Origin: Prevotella sp.
GTDB lineage: Bacteria; Bacteroidota; Bacteroidia; Bacteroidales; Bacteroidaceae
Assembly (NCBI GenBank): GCA_017557405.1
Contig: JAFYYV010000039.1
Span: 1-64,000 of the forward strand
Reading direction: 5' to 3'
DNA: 64,000 bases
Shown: positions 51,763 through 60,587 of the stretch, in pieces
Layout: the number at the start of each line of letters is the position of its first letter
Position numbering within the stretch: position 1 is the stretch's first letter
Translations under genes and position numbers: made by a program
Notes under the pieces: generated by a model
What the model saw: only the letters and a program-made list of their open reading frames with translations
What the model was told of the DNA's origin: nothing
Database searches by the model: none

Positions 51763-53949
51763 ATGAACATACCTATGGTATTTTGGCTCGTGCCCTTCGC
51801 ATCAATCGTGGCACTGAGCATGGCTTGGATTTTCTTCAAGTCGATGAAAAGCGCTGACGAGGGTACTCCCCGCATGCGTGAAATCGCCAAGTTTGTGCGC
51901 GACGGCGCAATGGCTTACCTAAAACAACAGTATAAAGTAGTTGGCATCGTATTCGTCGTGTTGTGCGCTTTGTTCGCCTTCATGGCCTACGTGCTGAAAG
52001 TGCAGAACCCCTGGGTGCCCTTCGCATTCCTTACCGGTGGTTTCTTCTCAGGTTTGGCTGGATTCTTCGGTATGAAGACCGCCACATACGCTTCGGCTCG
52101 CACAGCCAACGCTGCACGCCAGAGCATGGATGCTGGTTTGAAAATCGCTTTCCGCTCGGGTGCCGTGATGGGATTGACCGTTGTGGGACTTGGATTGCTC
52201 GACATCGCTATCTGGTTCGTCGTGCTGAACCACTTCGAGCATGGCGCACTCATCGCTATCACAACAACGATGCTGACCTTCGGTATGGGTGCATCTACAC
52301 AGGCTCTGTTTGCTCGTGTGGGTGGTGGTATCTATACGAAGGCTGCCGACGTGGGTGCTGATATCGTAGGTAAAGTCGAGGCCGACATTCCTGAGGACGA
52401 CCCACGCAACCCTGCTACTATCGCCGATAACGTGGGTGATAATGTGGGTGACGTTGCTGGTATGGGTGCCGACCTCTACGAGAGCTATTGCGGTTCTATC
52501 CTTTCAACCGCCGCTCTGGGAGCTGCTGCCTTCAGCGTTGCTGGTGGAGACACTCAGTTGAAGGCCGTCATCGCCCCGATGTTGATTGCTGCTGTAGGTG
52601 TGTTCCTGTCTTTGCTGGGTATCTTCCTCGTTCGCACGAAGGAAGGCGCTACAATGCGCGACCTGCTGAGATCGCTTTCGCTTGGAACCAATGTATCGGC
52701 TGTACTTATTGCTGTAGCCACCTTCGCCATCCTCTATCTGCTTGGCATTGAGAACTGGCTCGGTCTTTCATTCTCTGTCATCTCTGGTCTTGCCGCTGGT
52801 GTGATTATCGGCCAGGCCACAGAATACTACACCTCTCATTCCTACAAACCGACTCAGAAGATTTCGGAAGCAGGTCTTACCGGCTCTGCCACCGTTATCA
52901 TCAAGGGTATCGGAACGGGTATGATTTCCACTTGCATCCCCGTGATTACCATTGGTGTGGCCATCTTGATGAGCTACCTCTGCGCTAACGGATTCGATCT
53001 CTCGATGTCGTCTGAAAGCTTGGCTCACGGTCTTTATGGTGTTGGTATCGCTGCCGTTGGTATGCTTTCCACACTGGGTATCACTCTCGCTACCGATGCA
53101 TACGGACCTATTGCCGACAATGCTGGTGGAAACGCCGAGATGTGTGAGCTGGGTGAAGAGGTTCGTCATCGTACTGACGCCCTCGATGCACTCGGAAACA
53201 CCACCGCTGCTACGGGTAAGGGATTCGCTATCGGTTCAGCTGCTCTCACCGCTCTGGCTCTGTTGGCTTCCTATATCGAAGAAATCAAGATTGCTATGGA
53301 ACGTGCAGGCACTACAATGACCAACGTGAAGGGCGAAATCATCAACGCCGCACAAGCCACTATCCCCGACTTCATGAATTTCTTCCAGGTGAACCTGATG
53401 AACCCGAAAGTGCTGGTGGGCGCCTTCATTGGAGCTATGGCTGCTTTCTTGTTCTGCGGTCTCACAATGGAAGCTGTCGGTCGTGCCGCCCAGAAGATGG
53501 TTGTTGAGGTGCGCCGTCAGTTCAAGGAGATTGCTGGAATCCTCGAAGGTACAGGCACTCCCGATTATGGTCGTTGCGTTGAAATCTCCACACGTGCTGC
53601 CCAGCACGAGATGATTCTTCCGTCCATCCTCGCCATTTTGATTCCCATTATCGTTGGTTGTCTCCTCGGAGTAGCTGGCGTACTCGGATTGCTCGTTGGC
53701 GGTTTGGCTGGCGGATTCACACTCGCCGTATTTATGGCCAATGCTGGTGGTGCATGGGATAATGCAAAGAAGAACGTTGAGGAAGGCAACTTTGGCGGTA
53801 AGGGTTCGTTTGCCCACAAGGCCACCATCGTTGGCGATACCGTAGGTGACCCGTTCAAAGACACTAGCGGTCCTTCGCTAAACATCCTCATCAAACTCAT
53901 GTCGATGGTAAGCATCGTTATGGCAGGTTTGACTGTCGCATTTATTTGA
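51763..53949 (+). CDS. hppA: K+-stimulated, ion-pumping membrane pyrophosphatase
   Basis: A 728-residue membrane pyrophosphatase with about 16 transmembrane helices. It splits pyrophosphate and pumps Na+ and/or H+ outward. Substrate motifs: DVGADIVGKVEADIPEDDPR, NPATIADNVGDNVGDVAGMG, DAYGPIADNAGGNAEM and GDTVGDPFKDTSGPSLN. At the site that tells K+-dependent from K+-independent enzymes this one has Ala (GNTTAATGKG, Ala482) where the independent ones have Lys, so K+ stimulation and Na+ pumping are likely. It follows the porin gene and precedes a poly-His peptide gene by 22 bases, then a terminator. Confidence 0.96.
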   Translation: MNIPMVFWLVPFASIVALSMAWIFFKSMKSADEGTPRMREIAKFVRDGAMAYLKQQYKVVGIVFVVLCALFAFMAYVLKVQNPWVPFAFLTGGFFSGLAGFFGMKTATYASARTANAARQSMDAGLKIAFRSGAVMGLTVVGLGLLDIAIWFVVLNHFEHGALIAITTTMLTFGMGASTQALFARVGGGIYTKAADVGADIVGKVEADIPEDDPRNPATIADNVGDNVGDVAGMGADLYESYCGSILSTAALGAAAFSVAGGDTQLKAVIAPMLIAAVGVFLSLLGIFLVRTKEGATMRDLLRSLSLGTNVSAVLIAVATFAILYLLGIENWLGLSFSVISGLAAGVIIGQATEYYTSHSYKPTQKISEAGLTGSATVIIKGIGTGMISTCIPVITIGVAILMSYLCANGFDLSMSSESLAHGLYGVGIAAVGMLSTLGITLATDAYGPIADNAGGNAEMCELGEEVRHRTDALDALGNTTAATGKGFAIGSAALTALALLASYIEEIKIAMERAGTTMTNVKGEIINAAQATIPDFMNFFQVNLMNPKVLVGAFIGAMAAFLFCGLTMEAVGRAAQKMVVEVRRQFKEIAGILEGTGTPDYGRCVEISTRAAQHEMILPSILAILIPIIVGCLLGVAGVLGLLVGGLAGGFTLAVFMANAGGAWDNAKKNVEEGNFGGKGSFAHKATIVGDTVGDPFKDTSGPSLNILIKLMSMVSIVMAGLTVAFI

Positions 53950-53971
53950 TAGAACATAACAGAAACTGAAT

Positions 53972-54175
53972 ATGGCAGAAGACAGTTCTGATAGACATCA
54001 TAGTCATCATCATCACCATCATCATCACGAAGAAGATGAAGCAACCGTCTTTAAAAACAAGAATCTTGAAGCGAAAAAGCGCAGAAAGATTATGTCGAAT
54101 TTGCTCTTCATCGTGTTATGTGCCTTAGCGGTCGTTGTAACGCTGGCAGTGCTCTATGTTTATTCAGTAAACTGA
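53972..54175 (+). CDS. Poly-histidine single-pass membrane peptide
   Basis: A 67-residue protein. Residues 9-19 read HHSHHHHHHHH (ten His), then acidic EEDE and a basic stretch (KKRRK), then one membrane helix (about 44-64). Orientation by the positive-inside rule puts the His tail in the cytoplasm. It begins 22 bases after hppA and ends before a strong terminator, so it probably belongs to the same transcript. Such a tail may bind metal ions (Ni, Zn, Cu) or buffer protons; I know no named family. Its short length and odd composition could make automated callers miss it. Confidence 0.75.
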   Translation: MAEDSSDRHHSHHHHHHHHEEDEATVFKNKNLEAKKRRKIMSNLLFIVLCALAVVVTLAVLYVYSVN

Positions 54176-54196
54176 TATCATTCACTTAGTTCTATG

Positions 54197-54231
54197 GAGC
54201 GGTTTCGAAATTTCGGAGCCGCTCTTTTTTT
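54197..54231 (+). terminator. Strong terminator after hppA and the poly-His gene
   Basis: GAGCGG...CCGCTC (54197-54224) with an inner TTTCGAAATTTCGGA loop, followed by TTTTTTT. Confidence 0.85.
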
Positions 54232-54258
54232 GCCTTTGATTCGTATCCTTTTGCTTTG

Positions 54259-54390
54259 TCATTCCATAGCTTTGACGAGGTCATTCCATAGCTTTGAGCG
54301 CCTCATTCCATAGCTTTGAGCGTGTCATTCCATAGCTTTGAGCGTGTCATTCCATAGCTTTGAGCGTGTCATTGCATAGCTTTGCCTTCG
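54259..54390. repeat. 22-bp tandem repeat array, locus E (six units)
   Basis: Six consecutive 22-base units from 54259 to 54390. The third, fourth and fifth are identical (TCATTCCATAGCTTTGAGCG then TG); the first, second and last differ at one to seven bases. It lies just after the hppA terminator, before a second repeat-like segment (54391-54460). Confidence 0.95.
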
Positions 54391-54459
54391 GCGAAGCTGC
54401 TCACGTTCGGGGTAGCCCGAATGGAATTCAGCTCTCCTCTCACTAACTCGCAGCTTTGA

Positions 54460-54503
54460 CAAAAAGTAAAAAGGCCATTGAAACCGAAGTTCCAACAGCC
54501 TTT
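54460..54503 (-). terminator. Terminator of the DUF4301 gene
   Basis: On minus, AAAGGC-TGTTGGAAC pairs with GTTTCAATG-GCCTTT around a TTCG tetraloop, followed by a T-rich run. It lies about 50 bases after the stop at 54552. Confidence 0.8.
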
Positions 54504-54551
54504 GCTTCAAGCATATAGAAACACCTTAATGAGGGTGTCTTTTTCATAAGA

Positions 54552-56069
54552 TTATTGATGCTGATCGCGAAGCAAATCGTTGACGGTCTTCACGGGGTTG
54601 AAGGTGGTGAGAGGCACTTCAACAAAAACCGTGTTCCAATCGCTCATGGCTCCGTTCCACAATCCTGGCAACTCGAGGGCTTTCAGTTCGCGACCATTCT
54701 TGCTCTTCGAACTGATGAAGCCTGTGCTTGCATCAACGAAATCGGGCAGATTGAACGGTTTGCCTTGATAATCCTTGATGGCGCAAACGAGATCAACAGG
54801 GTTGAAGTGAGTACCCTCGGTGAACATCCGCATGTATTCCTCGTTGGACTTGTCGATTTGCGAACTTTCAAGAATCTGAAGTGAAACGGTACCATCTTGG
54901 TTGTAGGTCAGGAACGGACCTCCACCCGGCTCACCCACATTCTTCACCACACCACACACACGCATCGGGCGGTTGAGTTTCTTGCGCAGATAGATGACCA
55001 ACTCGGCATCTTCCAACTCCTTGATGTCATAGCGGCGGCAGCAAAGGTCGCGTTGGACGAAGCGGATGATCTCCTGCAATTGCTCTTGTGTGTATTTGCC
55101 CGTATCGAGCAGGCGCAGATAGCCGAACGCCTTCTGTTGCAACTTGACGAGAATGCCCGCAAGGAGTTGTTTGTAGACAACGGTGTCTTCCTTCAAACGG
55201 TCGGGCACAACGTTATCGATATTCTTGATGAACACGACATCGGCATCAATCTCATTGAGGTTTTGAATCAATGCTCCATGTCCTCCTGGACGGAAAAGCA
55301 AAGAGCCGTCCTCGTTGCGGAATGGTGTGTTATCGGGGTTGGCAGCGATGGTATCGGTACTAGGCTTCTGCTCGGAGAAACTGATATTGTATTTCACACA
55401 GAACTTCTGAGCGTAGAAGTCGGCCTTCTCTGCCACCTTCTGTTTGAAGAGTTCCAGATGATCGTGGCTAACCGTAAAATGTACATTTGCCTCACCATTC
55501 GAGCTAGCATAGAGGGCGGCCTCAACGAGATGCTCCTCCATAGGTGTGCGCGGACCTTCTTCATAGTTGTGGAAGAACAGCAATCCCTTGGGCAGTTGTC
55601 CGTAATTCAAGCCCTCCTTTACCAACATCTGACGGGCGACAGCCTTGTAATTGCCTTCATCCAGCAAGGCGCGGATTTTCTTGCCCTCGTTTGCTTTGCA
55701 TTTCTCGCAAAGAGCCTCACGGAAAGCAAACTGCTTGATGTGGTCGAAGAAATACTTCTCGAAGTCGGTTGTAGGTGCATCATAGGGAGCATCAACAAAG
55801 GCGAACATGTCCTTGAACATTCGGCTGGCTGCACCACTTGCAGGCACGAACTTCACAATCTTGTGGCCTTCCTGCTTGTATTGGTTCCACGCCTCGATGC
55901 ATTTGGCTCTTTCTTCATCCGAAGGCGCCACGATGCCTTTCCCGATGGCGGCAGCAGCTTCCAACTTCAAAAATGGAAAACCAGTCTTGAATTGCTCTAA
56001 TTGATGGTTCACCTGCTCCTCAGTGATTCCACGAGCAGCGATTTGTTTTAAGTCCTGATCTGATAACAT
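54552..56069 (-). CDS. DUF4301 family protein
   Basis: A 505-residue soluble protein of the Bacteroidetes family DUF4301. The stretch VKFVPASGAASRMFKDMFAF resembles the nucleotide-binding loop of sugar nucleotidyltransferases; RPGGHGALIQNLNEID and VFIKNIDNVVPD fit the same fold. There is no signal peptide. I infer a nucleotidyl or phosphosugar transferase-like activity, which is weak evidence. It is divergent from the rel gene with a short shared upstream region and has its own terminator. Confidence 0.85.
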   Translation of the reverse strand: MLSDQDLKQIAARGITEEQVNHQLEQFKTGFPFLKLEAAAAIGKGIVAPSDEERAKCIEAWNQYKQEGHKIVKFVPASGAASRMFKDMFAFVDAPYDAPTTDFEKYFFDHIKQFAFREALCEKCKANEGKKIRALLDEGNYKAVARQMLVKEGLNYGQLPKGLLFFHNYEEGPRTPMEEHLVEAALYASSNGEANVHFTVSHDHLELFKQKVAEKADFYAQKFCVKYNISFSEQKPSTDTIAANPDNTPFRNEDGSLLFRPGGHGALIQNLNEIDADVVFIKNIDNVVPDRLKEDTVVYKQLLAGILVKLQQKAFGYLRLLDTGKYTQEQLQEIIRFVQRDLCCRRYDIKELEDAELVIYLRKKLNRPMRVCGVVKNVGEPGGGPFLTYNQDGTVSLQILESSQIDKSNEEYMRMFTEGTHFNPVDLVCAIKDYQGKPFNLPDFVDASTGFISSKSKNGRELKALELPGLWNGAMSDWNTVFVEVPLTTFNPVKTVNDLLRDQHQ

Positions 56070-56129
56070 AACGATATAAGGTTTTAGAGTTTAAGTTCAA
56101 CGTACTACCCTATTCTTGGTAATTATTTG

Positions 56130-56137
56130 CAAAAATA
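56130..56137 (-). promoter_or_regulatory. Possible -7 box of the DUF4301 gene
   Basis: TATTTTTG on the minus strand, 60 bases before the start at 56069. Confidence 0.4.
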
Positions 56138-56180
56138 CAAAAAATATCGTATCATCAAGCGTTCGTTTCCCATTTTTTTT

Positions 56181-56188
56181 TAACTTTG
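56181..56188 (+). promoter_or_regulatory. Possible -7 box of rel, next to the start
   Basis: TAACTTTG ends two bases before one ATG (56190) and seven before a second (56196). If used, the first ATG would be untranscribed and the message nearly leaderless. A weak or missing -33 element lowers confidence. Confidence 0.45.
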
Positions 56189-56195
56189 CATGAAA

Positions 56196-58421
56196 ATGGC
56201 AGATACATATATGGAAAATAATATATTGTTAACACCCGAAGAACGTGAAGAGACCTTGCAATTGCTGAAAGGCATCAAGGAGGCGCTTGACTCATCGCTC
56301 ACGAACAAAGATGAGGAGAATGTCAAGCAATACATCCGCAATGCCGCCGAGAATGGCAATTTGCAACGCGACGTCTTCGGGCTCCACCCTTTGCTTCATG
56401 CTTTCCAGACAGCCAAAATCGCTATCGACGAGATTGGTTTGAGGCGTGATGCTGTCATCGCCATTTTGCTCTATACAAGTTCCACAGGCGCCAGCATCAA
56501 CACCGAGGAGATTGCCAAGACGTTTGGTGAATCGGTCGCACGAATCATCAGCGGATTGGTGCGCATACAAGACCTTTACAAGAAGAATCCCGTCATCGAG
56601 AGCGAGAACTTCCGTAACCTACTTCTCTCGTTTGCCGAAGATATGCGCGTGATTCTCATTATGATAGCTGATCGTGTGAACTTGATGCGCCAGATACGCG
56701 ATACAGAGAACCTGGAGGCAAAGCAACAAGTCAGCGAAGAGGCTTCCTATTTATATGCTCCGTTGGCTCACAAACTGGGACTTTATAAACTGAAGAGCGA
56801 ACTCGAAGACCTCAGTTTGAAATATCTCGAGCACGACGCCTACTATCTCATCAAAGAGAAACTGAACGCCACGAAGAAATCGCGCGACGCCTATATCGAA
56901 CGCTTCATCGAACCCGTCGAGCAACGTTTGGAAGAGGCAGGCCTGAAGTTCCACATGAAAGGTCGCACCAAGTCCATCCACTCCATCTGGCAGAAGATGA
57001 AGAAACAACATTGCGGATTCGAGGGCATCTACGACCTCTTCGCCATTCGCATCATCGTTGATGCTCCACCTGAAAAGGAGAAGATGCAATGCTGGCAGGC
57101 ATTTTCCATTGTCACCGACATGTATCAACCCAATCCCAAACGTTTGCGCGATTGGCTCTCCGTTCCCAAATCGAATGGCTACGAAAGCCTCCACATCACC
57201 GTGCTCGGCCCTGAGAACAAATGGGTGGAAGTGCAAATCAGAACCGAACGAATGGACGACATTGCCGAACGAGGATTGGCTGCCCACTGGCGTTACAAAG
57301 GTGTGAAAGGCGAAAGCGGACTTGACGAATGGCTCAACAACATCAGAAGCGCGTTGGAGGCTGGCGATGACACGCAACTGTTGGATCAGTTCAAGATGGA
57401 CCTCTACGAAGACGAGGTATTCGTTTTTACCCCCAAGGGCGATCTCATCAAATTCCCCAAAGGAGCCACCGTGCTCGACTTCGCCTACCATATCCACTCG
57501 GGTATTGGAAGCTCGTGTGTGGGAGGACGCATCAACGGAAAAGCCGTCTCCATTCGCCAGAAGCTCCATTCGGGCGATACGGTGGAAATCATCACCCAGA
57601 GCAACCAAAAGCCACGAAACGAATGGCTCAACATCGTGAAGACCGCCCGTGCAAAGGCGAAAATCCGATTGGCCCTGAAGGAGACGCAACAGAAAGACGG
57701 ATTGATGGCGAAGGAGATGTTGGAACGCAAGTTCAAGAACAAGAAAATCGAACCTGTTGAGGGCATCTTGGCGCATACCATCAAGAAGTTGGGCTTCAAA
57801 CTCACTTCCGACTTCTACAAGCAACTGGCTGAAGAGAAATTGGACGTGAATACCGTCATCGAGAAATACATCGAGGTGCGCGACTACGAGCTCAACCTCA
57901 ACGCCCCCACCCCAACCAGGAGCGCCGAGGAGTTCAACTACGAGAACCCTGACGAGGAAATCGGACGAGGCAACGATGATGTGCTTGTCATCGACAATTC
58001 GTTGAAAGGCGTCGACTACACGCTCGCCAAATGCTGCCACCCCATCTATGGCGACCCCATCTTCGGATTTGTCACCGTCAGCGGTGGAATCAAGGTTCAC
58101 CGATTGAATTGCCCCAACGCGAAGAACATGCGCGAACGCATGGGCTATCGCATCGTGAAAGCCAAATGGAGTGGAAAGGGTACATCGCAATATAGCATCA
58201 CCTTGCGCGTGGTTGGCAACGACGACATCGGCATTGTGAACAACATCACGAGCATCATCTCGAAGGAGGAGAAAATCATGATGCGCTCCATCAACATCGA
58301 CTCCAACGATGGCCTCTTCAACGGCTATCTAACCGTGATGGTGGAAGACACATCGCGCATGGAGGCGCTCATCAAGAAGCTACGCACCGTGAAAGGCGTG
58401 AAGCAAGTGACACGAACATAA
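56196..58421 (+). CDS. RelA/SpoT-family (p)ppGpp synthetase with degenerate hydrolase domain
   Basis: A RelA/SpoT homologue of 741 residues (from the ATG at 56196). The N-terminal hydrolase fold keeps one His (LHPLLHA) and the later Asp (ADRVNLMR), but the key HD pair reads YT (AILLYTSSTGASINTEE), so ppGpp breakdown is probably lost. The synthetase domain looks complete: GRTKSIHSIWQKM, GFEGIYDLFAIRII, NGYESLHITVLGP and WVEVQIRTERMDDIAERG. TGS (VFVFTPKGDLIKFPKGATVL) and ACT (ITLRVVGNDDIGIVNN) regulatory domains follow. It should make (p)ppGpp on starvation. The frame 24 bases before the amidase gene suggests joint transcription. Confidence 0.94.
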   Translation: MADTYMENNILLTPEEREETLQLLKGIKEALDSSLTNKDEENVKQYIRNAAENGNLQRDVFGLHPLLHAFQTAKIAIDEIGLRRDAVIAILLYTSSTGASINTEEIAKTFGESVARIISGLVRIQDLYKKNPVIESENFRNLLLSFAEDMRVILIMIADRVNLMRQIRDTENLEAKQQVSEEASYLYAPLAHKLGLYKLKSELEDLSLKYLEHDAYYLIKEKLNATKKSRDAYIERFIEPVEQRLEEAGLKFHMKGRTKSIHSIWQKMKKQHCGFEGIYDLFAIRIIVDAPPEKEKMQCWQAFSIVTDMYQPNPKRLRDWLSVPKSNGYESLHITVLGPENKWVEVQIRTERMDDIAERGLAAHWRYKGVKGESGLDEWLNNIRSALEAGDDTQLLDQFKMDLYEDEVFVFTPKGDLIKFPKGATVLDFAYHIHSGIGSSCVGGRINGKAVSIRQKLHSGDTVEIITQSNQKPRNEWLNIVKTARAKAKIRLALKETQQKDGLMAKEMLERKFKNKKIEPVEGILAHTIKKLGFKLTSDFYKQLAEEKLDVNTVIEKYIEVRDYELNLNAPTPTRSAEEFNYENPDEEIGRGNDDVLVIDNSLKGVDYTLAKCCHPIYGDPIFGFVTVSGGIKVHRLNCPNAKNMRERMGYRIVKAKWSGKGTSQYSITLRVVGNDDIGIVNNITSIISKEEKIMMRSINIDSNDGLFNGYLTVMVEDTSRMEALIKKLRTVKGVKQVTRT

Positions 58422-58444
58422 CGTTATCAGCAAAAAGAGAAAAC

Positions 58445-59320
58445 ATGAGACACTATAAGCTTTTGGCTACCATCATATTGGCTTGTTGTTGCCAAATGGC
58501 ATTTGCCCAACAACCACCCTCCTACTCCCAACGCGATAGCATCAAGGTGGTGGAACTCCTGGCTACAGCCAAGCAACTCCAACCTGATGACAACCTCATC
58601 CTTCACTTCGCACGCCAACTGCTCGACATTCCCTATGTGGCCAAGACGTTGGAGAAATATCCCAAGGAACGGCTCATCGTCAACCTCACGCAACTCGATT
58701 GCACCACTTACGTGGAGAACGTGATGGCGCTGGCGTTGTGCGTGAAGAACAAAAAGACCACCTTCGCCGACTTCTGCCGCTATCTGCGCCTGATACGCTA
58801 TCGCAATGGAGTCGTGTCCTACGTGAACCGCCTCCACTATTTCACCCAATGGATTGAGGACAACACCCATCTGGGATACGTCAAGGAAGTGGATGAACCC
58901 AACCCGCCATTCATTCAAGAACAAACGTTGGCCATCGACTACATGAGCACACATGTCGGCCAATACCCCATGCTCGTGAAGAATCCCGAGTGGGTGGATG
59001 AGATTGCGAAGATGGAGGACGAACTCAATGGAAGGAAATACGCCTACATCCCGAAAGAGGAGATACAGAACAACGAACTTTTCTGGGATACCATCCACGA
59101 TGGTGACATCATAGCCATCACCACCAACAAGAAAGGACTCGACATCTCCCACATCGGATTCGCCGTCTGGCATTTGGGCGGATTGCACATGCTCAACGCC
59201 TCACAAGTGCGCAAGAAGGTGGTTGAAGAGCCCATGACGCTCTACGAATACATGCAGAAGCATCCATCCCAGACGGGCATCAGAATCATCCGCCCCAACA
59301 TTTTGCCGGGCGAGACATGA
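58445..59320 (+). CDS. DUF1460 N-acetylmuramoyl-amidase-like protein
   Basis: A 291-residue exported protein (signal peptide ATIILACCCQMAFAQ). DUF1460 belongs to the NlpC/P60-like cysteine peptidase clan; the catalytic Cys lies in TQLDCTTYVENVMAL and the His in DISHIGFAVWH, with LHMLNASQVRKKV following. Members of this family were crystallised as peptidoglycan amidases; I infer cleavage of cell-wall stem peptides. It follows rel by 24 bases on the same strand. A 22-bp repeat array starts 22 bases after its stop. Confidence 0.9.
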   Translation: MRHYKLLATIILACCCQMAFAQQPPSYSQRDSIKVVELLATAKQLQPDDNLILHFARQLLDIPYVAKTLEKYPKERLIVNLTQLDCTTYVENVMALALCVKNKKTTFADFCRYLRLIRYRNGVVSYVNRLHYFTQWIEDNTHLGYVKEVDEPNPPFIQEQTLAIDYMSTHVGQYPMLVKNPEWVDEIAKMEDELNGRKYAYIPKEEIQNNELFWDTIHDGDIIAITTNKKGLDISHIGFAVWHLGGLHMLNASQVRKKVVEEPMTLYEYMQKHPSQTGIRIIRPNILPGET

Positions 59321-59341
59321 AAGAAAAATAAGGGTAATTCG

Positions 59342-59429
59342 CTTACATGTGGCATCTGGGAGGCTTACATGTGGCATCTGAGAGGCTTACATGTGGCATC
59401 TGAGAGGCTTACATGTGGCATCTGACAAA
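59342..59429. repeat. 22-bp tandem repeat array, locus F
   Basis: Four units of exactly 22 bases (59342-59363, 59364-59385, 59386-59407, 59408-59429), CTTACATGTGGCATCTGAGA then GG; the first differs in one base and the last in its end. Sequence differs from the TTTGAGCG type but the period and a TCTGAG...TTACA core are shared. Confidence 0.9.
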
Positions 59430-59433
59430 ACCT

Positions 59434-60570
59434 TTACCTATCGCCGAAATTCACACCCACGTAAAAGTTCAGGTTGCCAAAGGTGCTGTTCGTTGAGAAT
59501 TGGCTTTTATCGTAATTATAAGTATGGAAGATGGCGCTCGCACCCGCATACCATCGTCCATTGTTCCACACCACGCCAAAACGTCCCACACCATCAAGAT
59601 TGAAGTTGCGGAACGAGAAGTCGCGCAAGAGCGATGTCTCGCGTTGCAAATCGCCCGTTGCCTGCTTGTAGCCAACTGCAATAGATAATGAAGCGGCAAA
59701 GAGCCATTGGGGGGCAAACACCCAGTTGTAGCCATAACCACCCGATAGCGAGTAATCGGTATAATGGACATTCGCGCCATGCACGGTGCTATCTTCCAAT
59801 TCCATCATAGCCACCTCATCGCCCAAACGATCCTTCACCAATTCGCCCAAACGGTCGGCGTCAATCTTCAGGTTGTGTCGCATGTAGCCAAAGCCAGCCA
59901 AAGGCGACCCTTGGCTGATGAGTTGGCGTGTGCTCTGACTGAATGCCGCCGGATACGAGAACCGCTTGTGGTTCACGATATAATAGATGTTAAAACCCTG
60001 GACCTTCGATTTCAATCCATCGAAACTCACATTCTTCATCGCCCGCGTATCGATGCCATCGCCCAACGTCATGCTACGCACGCGATAATCGTTTCCCGAG
60101 TTGCGGAAGAAGATGTCAAAACCAATCTGATTGCTATAAAGGCTGAAATCGAAACCTTGCTTGTTATGACCATCGCCCAAGTGGGTGAAGTCAATCGTGT
60201 AACCCAACACCAGCCAACGCCATCCTACGTAAGGCCCCACCTTGAAACTCGGCTTAGGAGCCAGCACCACCTCTTGTCCTTGCTTGTTGCTGAGCGTGTA
60301 CGACTCGATGGTGTTCGTGTTTTGAAGCATCACGGTGTAGTTGTATTGTTGCGGTTCGATGTAACGTTTGTCCACGCGGCTAAAGTCCTTGATAACCTCA
60401 TAAAGCTCCTCCCATTTGCGTTTCAAGACGTTCCCCTTCGCGGGTTCGTTTGGCAAGGTCAACGAGTCTTCAGGCTCATTCATCAAAGCCGACGACTCCT
60501 CCGTCTGACAGAAACCTGCCAGCGACATCAACGCGAACATGATGGAAAGAAACAATCGAATTCTCAACAC
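59434..60570 (-). CDS. DUF4421 outer membrane-like protein
   Basis: A protein of about 378 residues of the DUF4421 family, found in Bacteroidetes. Family stretch: RVDKRYIEPQQYNYTVMLQN, then GPYVGWRWLVLGYTIDFTHL and later beta strands ending in LNFYVGVNFGDR, like an outer membrane barrel. The start is uncertain: the signal peptide (RLFLSIMFALMSLAGFCQ) fits a GTG at 60570 or TTG at 60567, while the ATG at 60657 lies inside the upstream gene. It follows the Gfo/Idh gene by 17 bases. Function unknown. Confidence 0.82.
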   Translation of the reverse strand: MLRIRLFLSIMFALMSLAGFCQTEESSALMNEPEDSLTLPNEPAKGNVLKRKWEELYEVIKDFSRVDKRYIEPQQYNYTVMLQNTNTIESYTLSNKQGQEVVLAPKPSFKVGPYVGWRWLVLGYTIDFTHLGDGHNKQGFDFSLYSNQIGFDIFFRNSGNDYRVRSMTLGDGIDTRAMKNVSFDGLKSKVQGFNIYYIVNHKRFSYPAAFSQSTRQLISQGSPLAGFGYMRHNLKIDADRLGELVKDRLGDEVAMMELEDSTVHGANVHYTDYSLSGGYGYNWVFAPQWLFAASLSIAVGYKQATGDLQRETSLLRDFSFRNFNLDGVGRFGVVWNNGRWYAGASAIFHTYNYDKSQFSTNSTFGNLNFYVGVNFGDR

Positions 60571-60587
60571 AACTACTTTTATATACT

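Noticed and set aside
54259-54390. Possible CRISPR array
   Set aside because: The 22-base units follow each other directly with no unique spacers, and no cas genes are in the window.
56190-56195. First ATG of the rel gene as its start
   Set aside because: It lies two bases after a TAACTTTG box, thus probably before transcription begins; 56196 or 56211 is more likely.
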